Shown: positions 1-5,731 of the stretch, piece after piece
How positions within the stretch are numbered: position 1 is the stretch's first letter
How the letters are laid out: each line of letters begins with the position of its first letter
Assembly (NCBI GenBank): GCA_019634245.1
Contig: JAHQVR010000306.1
Coordinates: forward strand, 1 to 6,275
Direction: 5' to 3'
Source of the DNA: Gammaproteobacteria bacterium
GTDB taxonomy: Bacteria > Pseudomonadota > Gammaproteobacteria > Granulosicoccales > Granulosicoccaceae
DNA: 6,275 nucleotides
Notes under the pieces: model-generated
The model's input: the letters and a program-made list of their open reading frames with translations, nothing else
Databases searched by the model: none
What the model was told of the DNA's origin: nothing
Made by a program: the position numbers and the translations under genes

Positions 1-1275
1 GATGATATCAATATCAAGTCTGAGCTTGGACGATACCGCATGCTTGGGTTTTATTTTTTTAAGAAAATTCCTCACTGGGACGACCTAACCTTCCTTCCTG
101 GCACTCTCACTCGGTTTGTCATAGAAGGCTATCGTGAGAAGTGCGATACCAATGTCACTATCGGGCCTCGCGCAAAACGTCCTTTGGAATTAGATATTCC
201 GGTGTATGTCACGGGCATGAGCTTTGGTGCGTTATCTTATGAAGCGAAGACAGCACTAGCGCGAGGTGCCACCATGGCTGGCACTGCAACCTGTTCTGGC
301 GAAGGAGGCATGATTCCCGATGAGCGCCGATATTCGTCAAAATGGTTCTATCAGTGTATCCAGTCTCGCTATGGCTTTAACCCTAATCATCTGGTGTTGG
401 CCGATGGTTGTGAATTCTTTATCGGCCAAGGGTGTAAAGTGGGTCTTGGTGGTCATCTGATGGGCCAAAAGGTGACTGACCAAGTCGCTGAGATGCGTTC
501 GCTTCCAGCGGGGATTGATCAACGATCGCCTGCACGACATCCTGACTGGTTGGGCCCGGATGACTTGGCTCTAAAGATTCAGGAAATACGAGAGGCTACG
601 GATTGGCAAATACCCATTCAGTTGAAATTGGGTGCAGCCCGTGTGTACGACGATGTGCGTATGGCAGTGAAGTGCGATCCAGATTCGATTTACATCGATG
701 GTATGGAAGGTGGCACCGGAGCAGGACCACACCTGGCCACTGAAGACACTGGCGTACCCGGTATGGCAGCAATCCGTCAAGCACGTAAGGCGATTGATGA
801 TTTGGGCAAACGTGGTGAGGTGACTCTGATCTATGCCGGTGGTATTCGTAATGGCGCTGATGTTGCCAAAGCCATTGCGTTGGGAGCGGATGCCATTGCG
901 TTAGGCCACTCGGTCATGATGGCGTTGAATTGTAATAAGGATATTCCAGAAGCCGATTATCCCAGTGAAATGGGCGTTGATCCGGGCTACTGCTATCACT
1001 GTCATACCGGTAGATGCCCAGTAGGTGTTGCAACACAAGATCCTAAGCTACGAGCACGGTTGGACCCTGACGAAGTGGCTGAGAGGGTGTACAACTTCTT
1101 GCACACACTAACCATCGAAGCTCAGTTATTTGCAAGAGCCTGTGGGAAGACCAGCCTCCACTCTTTAGAGCCAGAGGATCTTGCAGCGCTTACTATGGAA
1201 GCGTCTGCCATGGCGGGCGTGCCGTTAGCGGGTACTGACCATACGGTCGGTGTCGAAGATTATCATCACCTGTAG
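1..1275 (+). CDS. Stand-alone FMN/Fe-S glutamate synthase domain protein, MgsC/GlxD-like (5' partial)
   Basis: The frame is open from base 1 and the residues before the ATG at 40 (SELGRYR, then HWDDL) resemble the N-terminal region of the GlxD/MgsC family, so the true start lies upstream; 424 residues are visible against roughly 440-450 for the family. Seen in the sequence: the barrel motif GMSFGALS (from base 214), SGEGGM (near 295), DGMEGGTGAGP (near 697-729) and GGIRNGADVAKA (from 838), all typical of the FMN-binding synthase domain of GltB. Cysteine codons at 991, 1000 and 1015 form C-x2-C-x4-C followed by PVGVATQDP, which matches the Fe-S cluster loop of glutamate synthase. In the family this subunit works with separate amidotransferase-like and GXGXG subunits (GlxB/GlxC or MgsA/MgsB), expected upstream. 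The context with a Tdm-like gene favours N-methylglutamate synthase (methylamine plus glutamate), but a plain glutamate synthase-like role is possible. Cytoplasmic, with no signal peptide or membrane segment. Confidence 0.88.
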   Translation, partial: DDINIKSELGRYRMLGFYFFKKIPHWDDLTFLPGTLTRFVIEGYREKCDTNVTIGPRAKRPLELDIPVYVTGMSFGALSYEAKTALARGATMAGTATCSGEGGMIPDERRYSSKWFYQCIQSRYGFNPNHLVLADGCEFFIGQGCKVGLGGHLMGQKVTDQVAEMRSLPAGIDQRSPARHPDWLGPDDLALKIQEIREATDWQIPIQLKLGAARVYDDVRMAVKCDPDSIYIDGMEGGTGAGPHLATEDTGVPGMAAIRQARKAIDDLGKRGEVTLIYAGGIRNGADVAKAIALGADAIALGHSVMMALNCNKDIPEADYPSEMGVDPGYCYHCHTGRCPVGVATQDPKLRARLDPDEVAERVYNFLHTLTIEAQLFARACGKTSLHSLEPEDLAALTMEASAMAGVPLAGTDHTVGVEDYHHL

Positions 1276-1278
1276 CTT

Positions 1279-1284
1279 AGGAGA
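1279..1284 (+). promoter_or_regulatory. Shine-Dalgarno site of the 139-residue gene
   Basis: AGGAGA lies five bases before the ATG at 1290, in the short gap after the TAG of the preceding gene. It is the strongest ribosome binding site in the operon and supports the reality and start of the unrecognised gene that follows. Confidence 0.75.
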
Positions 1285-1289
1285 CGACG

Positions 1290-1709
1290 ATGGCAGGTAC
1301 TCAGTATCGTGGGTCAGAAATAAAAGACGTCGATCAGTTTCTAAAAGACAAAACCGGTCTTGAGTCGGAGCGTGAAAAAGAAATTGGCCAGCACATTGGT
1401 TATCGGTATGACGTTAACCTGGTTCCGGATTACGACCGGCTCACGCCCTTTCTAAAGCAATATATGGAGGTGATGGGTTGGGATGATCTCAACTGGCTCG
1501 AAGATGTGCACATGGGTTATGAAGAAGGCAACGCAGCTGTGTTTGATCGCAACATAAATGGTTGGGTTCGATTGCCTGAGTCGATGGAGCTGCCCGATAA
1601 TCAACAGGATCGGGATATGATCGCTCGAGAGCTTTTAGTTAAATTTCAAATGTCTGATCGGCATCCACTGGTGTCGCTGAGAAAGGCCTACATGAAATTC
1701 GGAAGATAG
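1290..1709 (+). CDS. Unrecognised 139-residue soluble acidic protein in the operon
   Basis: I do not recognise this protein. It is 139 residues, strongly hydrophilic and rich in Asp/Glu, with no cysteine, no signal peptide and no membrane segment, so it is probably cytoplasmic. Visible landmarks are a charged N-terminal part (residues 1-35, DQFLKDKTGLESEREKEIGQ), a central tryptophan-rich acidic stretch (GWDDLNWLED, about residues 63-72), NINGWVRLPE (about 88-97), and a basic C-terminus ending KAYMKFGR. There is no evident catalytic motif or metal-binding cluster. Its good ribosome binding site, 14-base gap from the synthase gene and 1-base gap to the amidohydrolase gene indicate a real, co-transcribed gene. 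By position it may be a small subunit or accessory factor of one of its neighbours, but that is inference from context alone. Confidence 0.82.
   Translation: MAGTQYRGSEIKDVDQFLKDKTGLESEREKEIGQHIGYRYDVNLVPDYDRLTPFLKQYMEVMGWDDLNWLEDVHMGYEEGNAAVFDRNINGWVRLPESMELPDNQQDRDMIARELLVKFQMSDRHPLVSLRKAYMKFGR
1701..1706 (+). promoter_or_regulatory. Shine-Dalgarno-like site supporting the GTG start at 1711
   Basis: GGAAGA ends four bases before the GTG at 1711 and lies inside the last codons of the upstream gene. The next in-frame ATG is codon 119, far inside the conserved domain, so GTG is the start. With only one base between stop and start, translational coupling is likely. Confidence 0.5.
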
Positions 1710-1710
1710 C

Positions 1711-2556
1711 GTGGCGCGGCCTTGCCACATCGCCTGTGCGCAAACGGAGCCTAAGGCCGACTGGGCTCAGGCGCTTGCCCAAGCAGTGTCACTGGCCGAT
1801 AGTGCCCACGGCGCGGGTGCAGAACTCGTGGTATTTCCAGAGTACTGTGGTGGACTCTCTTCTCAAGGTAGAGCGTTTACTCCCCCGGTGGCCCCTGAAA
1901 GTGAGCATCTTGTGGTTCAGGGGCTTTTGGAATGGGCGGCTAAGAAACGCTGTTGGATTGTTATAGGTTCGGTGGCGATAGAAGGGCCTGAAGGTAAACG
2001 GATTAATCGCGGGTTTGTAGTCGACGATACGGGCCACATTGTTGCTCGGTACGACAAAATCCACATGTTTGACATCGCGCTGTCTGAGGACAAGCAGTTT
2101 CGAGAAAGCGACACGGTGGATCCTGGCTCGAAAGCAGTGGTGGTGAATACACCGTTTGGGCGTTTAGGGCTAACCATCTGTTACGACTTACGGTTTCCGC
2201 AGCTGTATCGAGACTTATCGCAAGCCGGTGCGGAGATCTTGCTAGCGCCTTCTGCCTTTACCAAAGCGACCGGAGAGGCACACTGGCACGTATTGAATCG
2301 TGCACGCGCTATTGAAAATGGTGCCTTCGTGGTGTCTGCCTGTGCAGTGGGTCGTATCGATGGTGGCGGTCAGAGCTACGGGCATTCCCTGATTGTGAAT
2401 CCCTGGGGAGAAATTATTGCCGATGGTGGATCACTGCCTGGCGTCATACACAGCATCATAGATCTAGATGAAGTGGCCAACGCGCGCACCAAAATTCCCA
2501 GCTTGTCACACGATAAACCCTACACATTGATCACCGAGAGCCGGGCGGTAGCATGA
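1711..2556 (+). CDS. Nitrilase-superfamily carbon-nitrogen hydrolase (amidase)
   Basis: This 281-residue protein has the full length of a single-domain nitrilase-superfamily amidase. The catalytic triad is intact: Glu44 in VVFPEY, Lys116 in RYDKIHMFDI, and the nucleophile Cys157 in TICYDLRFPQLYR. The first strand (HIACAQTEP) starts right after the initiator, which supports the GTG start. The sequences around Lys116 and Cys157 place it nearer the Nit1/Nit2 branch (deaminated glutathione amidase and omega-amidase) than true nitrilases. Members hydrolyse an amide to acid plus ammonia through a Cys thioester intermediate, in the cytoplasm. The gene abuts the 139-residue gene and overlaps the next by ATGA, so it belongs to this operon. 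A small amide made in methylated-amine metabolism, such as gamma-glutamylmethylamide or an omega-amide of a 2-oxo acid, is a plausible substrate; this is inference. General Nit-type metabolite repair is the alternative. Confidence 0.92.
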   Translation: MARPCHIACAQTEPKADWAQALAQAVSLADSAHGAGAELVVFPEYCGGLSSQGRAFTPPVAPESEHLVVQGLLEWAAKKRCWIVIGSVAIEGPEGKRINRGFVVDDTGHIVARYDKIHMFDIALSEDKQFRESDTVDPGSKAVVVNTPFGRLGLTICYDLRFPQLYRDLSQAGAEILLAPSAFTKATGEAHWHVLNRARAIENGAFVVSACAVGRIDGGGQSYGHSLIVNPWGEIIADGGSLPGVIHSIIDLDEVANARTKIPSLSHDKPYTLITESRAVA

Positions 2557-3143
2557 GTTCGGTGGTGCAAGTATTTCGCAAGCAACCGCAGAACCAAAAA
2601 TTGTTGGAAAGTTTTCTGCGTTGGCAGTGTCGGGTTCGACAAATGGCCATGCGTGACAATGAAGGGCGACCAGACGATGCCATCACACCAGCATTAACGC
2701 TGGCCGGTGAAACGGAACCGATGGGTCACATCATCACCGTGATGTCAAAGTGGGGTGCCTACTCGAAGACCCCTGAAATTAAACACATCAGCAAGCGGAC
2801 CAACGATCCAGCTCAGCGCCGAGAAAAAGCCCTCCAGTTTTTTTCTGAAACCTATTATCAGCAGTCAAGAGAATTTTCAGATACGTTAACCGCAACGTTT
2901 CCACCGGATTCACCAGGGGCTACTAAATTGGTCGAAGCTGGCGAGTGCACTCTCAGCTTCGAGGCTTACAGCCAACGCTTCGATTTGGTATGCGCTATAA
3001 AGCTCATGCCAGACACCGATCCTCTGTATCAGGCCACTTGGTGGCATAACTTGTTGTTTAATCCGTCTTTGGATCCTCAGACCATCGTGTTAGGCTTTGA
3101 ACCAGATTGGGATCGCAGCAGCTCTGAACCCCCATTTGTCTAA
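2553..3143 (+). CDS. Unrecognised 196-residue protein, translationally coupled to the amidase
   Basis: I do not recognise this protein. It starts within the stop codon of the amidase gene (ATGA, 2553-2556), an arrangement that usually means coupled translation; no clear Shine-Dalgarno site is seen. The 196 residues form a soluble protein without signal peptide or membrane segment. The N-terminal 35 residues are basic (LLESFLRWQCRVRQMAMR), and a basic segment with KHISKRTNDPAQRREK lies near residues 76-91. The C-terminal third is aromatic (QATWWHNLLFN, about residues 160-170), with FEPDWDRSSSEPPFV at the end. Three cysteines (WQCR, GECTL, LVCAI) are scattered, without a metal-site spacing. No catalytic motif is evident. 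Position between the amidase and the Tdm-like gene suggests a role in the same pathway, perhaps as a partner of the 139-residue protein or the amidase; this is inference. Confidence 0.85.
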   Translation: MSSVVQVFRKQPQNQKLLESFLRWQCRVRQMAMRDNEGRPDDAITPALTLAGETEPMGHIITVMSKWGAYSKTPEIKHISKRTNDPAQRREKALQFFSETYYQQSREFSDTLTATFPPDSPGATKLVEAGECTLSFEAYSQRFDLVCAIKLMPDTDPLYQATWWHNLLFNPSLDPQTIVLGFEPDWDRSSSEPPFV

Positions 3144-3163
3144 ACCGCAAAGCGGGTCTTTTT
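3144..3163 (+). terminator. Weak hairpin plus T-run before the Tdm-like gene (possible attenuator)
   Basis: Right after the stop at 3143, CCGC (3145-3148) and GCGG (3152-3155) can pair across an AAA loop, followed after GTC by five Ts (3159-3163). The 4-bp stem is short for an intrinsic terminator, so at most partial termination is expected. It sits in the only sizeable gap of the operon (38 bases) and could lower or uncouple expression of the last gene. Confidence 0.3.
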
Positions 3164-3181
3164 CGTTCATAGGATAAAGCA

Positions 3182-5560
3182 ATGAACGTACAGCCGATTT
3201 TTGAAACTCCCTACGAACGCCGCGGCGTTTTAACCCCTGGATTACCATTGTTGCCTCACGGTGTCGAGCGACATCCGGTTCCAGGTGGTGGTACACGTGT
3301 GGTTAAGATTGATAAAGGCGATGAACTATCGATTCTGGACCAAGAAGGGCTGCAACTGGGAGAGCTTGTCTTTTTTGCACCTGATGGGTCTTCCGATGCT
3401 TCGATGATTGGTGCCGTCAGTCACGGACCAGCAACCCATACCCAACGAACATTGGAAACCGGTGATGATTCTGCTGCCCGGGTATTGAGAGCTTTGAAGG
3501 CCTCAGACTTTGATCTGTCAAAAGCAGATTCGGTACAGGTGTTTAAAGACGGCTCGATAGCGGGAGCTATGGAAACGTTTACGGCCAATACCGACGGTTT
3601 GCTTATACTCTGTGCACCGGGATCACCGATGGAACCAGGAGAGCAGAACGCACCAACCGAATTGATTCTTTACATTCGCCGCGCTGCACCAACTGAAGGT
3701 AAGGGCGGATCCGCTCCACCTGATCCATTGGCAGATCCTTTGGCCGATTTAAACATTCAACCGGGTCGCGCTGTCCCTTATGAAGTAAAGGCGGGTCAGT
3801 TCATACAAATTGTCGATGTTCAAGGACGGGAGTGTTCTGATTTTCAAGCGTTTTCAGCGCGGGCGTTGGATCGTGGTTTGGAGCGGGAGGTTGATCCGAC
3901 CACCACACGTTCATTAATGGGCTCACTCTATCCTGCGCCTGGTTTGTTTTCCAAGTACTTTAGTGTCGATCATGAGCCGCTGGTGGAAATCGTTCAGGAT
4001 ACCTGTGGTCGGCATGATACGTTTGGATTAGCTTGCACAGCTCGATACTACGAAGATCTTGGCTACCCAGGACATATCAACTGTTCGGACAACATGAACG
4101 AGGAGTTGTCTAAATTTAATGTGAAGCCTCGAGGAGGCTGGCCCGCGATCAATTTCTTTTTTAATACCCTACTCGATGATACGAATGCCATTGGCATGGA
4201 TGAACCCTGGTCTCGTCCTGGGGACTATGTCATGTTACGCGCTCTGACCGATTTGGTGTGCGTATCTACTGCCTGTCCCTGTGATGTCGATCCAGCCAAT
4301 GGCTGGAACCCTACAGACATTCAGGTGCGAGTATATAAAGAGAAGGAAGACTTCAAACGATCCATTGGATTCAGAAAAACGGCGGAGGCAGATTTGGAGG
4401 AGACAAAACAAACGGGTTTTCACGATAGCTTTGGCAAACATACACGAGACTTTGTCGAGTATAACGGCTATTGGTTACCCAATACATTTACCAACCACGG
4501 TGCGATTGCTGAATACTGGGCTTGCCGAGAAAAGGCGGCCATTATGGATCTTTCGCCACTTCGAAAATACGAAGTCACGGGTCCAGATGCTGAAAAACTG
4601 TTGCAGCTGTGTGTAACTCGTAACATGCAAAAGTTGTCTGTCGGGCAAGTCGTTTATACCGCTATGTGTTATGAACACGGCGGCATGATTGACGACGGTA
4701 CAGTGTACCGATTGGGAGATTGCAATTTTCGTTGGGTTGGCGGAAATGATGACAGTGGCTTGTGGTTAAGACAGCAGGCACAGGAGCGCGGCCTTAACGC
4801 CTGGGTCAGGAGTTCTACCGACCATTTACACAATGTGGCGGTACAGGGTCGATTGTCACGGGAGATATTATCGAAAGTCATTTGGACACCTCCTGCACAA
4901 CCCACGGTGGATGAATTGGGTTGGTTTCGTTTTACGGTAGGACGGTTGGGAGATTTTCACGGACCTGCGGTGGTGGTTAGCCGTACCGGGTATTCAGGTG
5001 AATTAGGCTATGAGGTGTTTTGTCACCCTAAGGACGCAGCCACCATTTTCGAGACGATATGGGGCGCCGGAGAGCCAATGGGAATGCTACCGCTGGGTTT
5101 GGAGGCGCTCGATATGCTCCGTGTGGAGTCTGCTTTGATTTTTGCCAACTACGAATTTAGTGATCAGACCGATCCTTTCGAGGCAGGTATTGGTTTTACT
5201 GTGCCTTTGAAGAGTATGGAAGATGATTTTATTGGACGGGAAGCGATTGAGGAGCGACAGTCGCATCCGCAGAAAAAGTTGGTCGGTCTAGATATAGAAG
5301 GCGGGATTGTTCCTAGCACTGGAGATTGCATTCGCGTTGGAAAAGCGCAAGTAGGAGAAATTACCTCAGCTATTCGATCTCCAATTTTGGGTAAAGTGAT
5401 TGCTATGGCAAGGATGTCGGTTACCCATACAGACGTCGGTGCTGAAGTGGAAGTAGGGCAGTTGGACGGGCAGCAGAAGCGGCTTAAAGCTACGATAACC
5501 ACGCTAGCGCATTTTGATCCAACCAAAGAGCGGGTTAAAGGTAACTACGACCCAACCTAG
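3182..5560 (+). CDS. tdm: Tdm-like trimethylamine-N-oxide demethylase (DUF1989 plus GcvT-like fusion)
   Basis: 792 residues, close to known Tdm. Tdm converts TMAO to dimethylamine and formaldehyde; its C-terminal domain passes the C1 unit to tetrahydrofolate. Residues 25-168 resemble a degenerate DUF1989-like half. A linker with PLADPLAD follows. Residues 195-385 carry the conserved DUF1989 pattern: GRECSDF, IVQDTCGRHDTFGLAC, NCSDNMNEEL, PGDYVMLRA and STACPCD. Cys285, Cys301, Cys365 and Cys367 form a likely zinc site, and Asp220 appears to match the catalytic Asp of Methylocella silvestris Tdm; that mapping uses remembered numbering and should be checked by alignment. Residues about 430-780 are GcvT-like: GGMIDDGTVYR (500-510), RTGYSGELGYEV (601-612) and PLGLEALDMLRVES (637-650). 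The ATG has AGGA seven bases upstream. It is last in the operon and cytoplasmic. DUF1989 also occurs in carboxyguanidine deiminase (CgdAB), but the GcvT fusion argues for a demethylase. Another N-methyl substrate cannot be excluded. Confidence 0.82.
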   Translation: MNVQPIFETPYERRGVLTPGLPLLPHGVERHPVPGGGTRVVKIDKGDELSILDQEGLQLGELVFFAPDGSSDASMIGAVSHGPATHTQRTLETGDDSAARVLRALKASDFDLSKADSVQVFKDGSIAGAMETFTANTDGLLILCAPGSPMEPGEQNAPTELILYIRRAAPTEGKGGSAPPDPLADPLADLNIQPGRAVPYEVKAGQFIQIVDVQGRECSDFQAFSARALDRGLEREVDPTTTRSLMGSLYPAPGLFSKYFSVDHEPLVEIVQDTCGRHDTFGLACTARYYEDLGYPGHINCSDNMNEELSKFNVKPRGGWPAINFFFNTLLDDTNAIGMDEPWSRPGDYVMLRALTDLVCVSTACPCDVDPANGWNPTDIQVRVYKEKEDFKRSIGFRKTAEADLEETKQTGFHDSFGKHTRDFVEYNGYWLPNTFTNHGAIAEYWACREKAAIMDLSPLRKYEVTGPDAEKLLQLCVTRNMQKLSVGQVVYTAMCYEHGGMIDDGTVYRLGDCNFRWVGGNDDSGLWLRQQAQERGLNAWVRSSTDHLHNVAVQGRLSREILSKVIWTPPAQPTVDELGWFRFTVGRLGDFHGPAVVVSRTGYSGELGYEVFCHPKDAATIFETIWGAGEPMGMLPLGLEALDMLRVESALIFANYEFSDQTDPFEAGIGFTVPLKSMEDDFIGREAIEERQSHPQKKLVGLDIEGGIVPSTGDCIRVGKAQVGEITSAIRSPILGKVIAMARMSVTHTDVGAEVEVGQLDGQQKRLKATITTLAHFDPTKERVKGNYDPT
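3722..3745 (+). repeat. Two-unit 12-base tandem repeat in the interdomain linker of the Tdm-like gene
   Basis: GATCCATTGGCA is followed directly by GATCCTTTGGCC, encoding DPLA twice (residues 181-188). It lies in the flexible Gly/Ser/Pro-rich linker between the two DUF1989-like halves, where small in-frame duplications are tolerated. Confidence 0.6.
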
Positions 5561-5561
5561 A

Positions 5562-5583
5562 AAAAGGCTGTGTAAAGCTTTTT
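5562..5583 (+). terminator. A/T-rich hairpin after the last operon gene, possible bidirectional terminator
   Basis: Two bases past the TAG of the Tdm-like gene, AAAAGGCT (5562-5569) pairs with AGCTTTTT (5576-5583) across the loop GTGTAA. This gives 8 bp including one G-T wobble. The T-run forms the 3' arm and the A-run the 5' arm, so the structure could work on both strands. The stem is weak in GC, but its position fits the operon end. Confidence 0.5.
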
Positions 5584-5677
5584 GTAGCGGAAGTTGTTGA
5601 TCCATTTCTTTAGGTTGATCTTTATACTGCGCCTTCAGTTATAAGATTGTCTTTCAGTTTGGTTCTTTTTTTGTCGC

Positions 5678-5691
5678 TTGACGCAGGTCAA
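5678..5691. promoter_or_regulatory. FNR/ANR/DNR-type binding site
   Basis: TTGACGCAGGTCAA is a perfect inverted repeat of TTGAC and GTCAA around four bases. This fits the TTGAY-N4-RTCAA consensus of the FNR/ANR/DNR branch of the CRP family, which respond to low oxygen or nitric oxide. For an activator centred at -41.5, the + strand -10 would fall in GC-rich sequence near 5714-5719 and looks poor. On the - strand, GACAAT (5651-5646) is a weak candidate slightly beyond the ideal spacing. The target gene is therefore unclear. Confidence 0.5.
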
Positions 5692-5709
5692 AGGAATCAA
5701 CAAAGGAAA

Positions 5710-5730
5710 ACCGGCCGCAAGTGACCGGTC
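5710..5730. repeat. Inverted repeat ACCGG/CCGGT with an embedded palindrome
   Basis: ACCGG (5710-5714) and CCGGT (5725-5729) can form a 5-bp GC-rich stem with a 10-base loop. The right arm sits inside the perfect 8-base palindrome GACCGGTC (5723-5730). It lies between the FNR-type box and the ATG at 5732. It may be a leader hairpin or operator; no function is visible. Confidence 0.4.
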
Positions 5731-5731
5731 A

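Noticed and set aside
40..42. ATG at base 40 as the start of the synthase-domain gene
   Set aside because: The frame is open back to base 1, the upstream residues resemble the family N-terminal region, and no Shine-Dalgarno site precedes this ATG. The gene is better read as 5' partial.
4281..4616. 111-residue + strand open frame inside the Tdm-like gene
   Set aside because: It overlaps strongly conserved DUF1989 and GcvT coding sequence in another frame and its translation is not protein-like.
5164..5526. 120-residue open frame on the - strand
   Set aside because: It lies wholly inside the GcvT-like domain of the Tdm-like gene, has no recognisable motif and is explained as a shadow frame.
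5596..5620. GTTGATC direct repeat as part of a repeat array
   Set aside because: Only two 7-base copies exist; this is not a CRISPR or iteron array.
5623..5628. TATACT as the -10 of a + strand promoter after the operon
   Set aside because: The best -35 match (TTGATC, 5597-5602) is 20 bases away, too long a spacer, and no intact gene follows.
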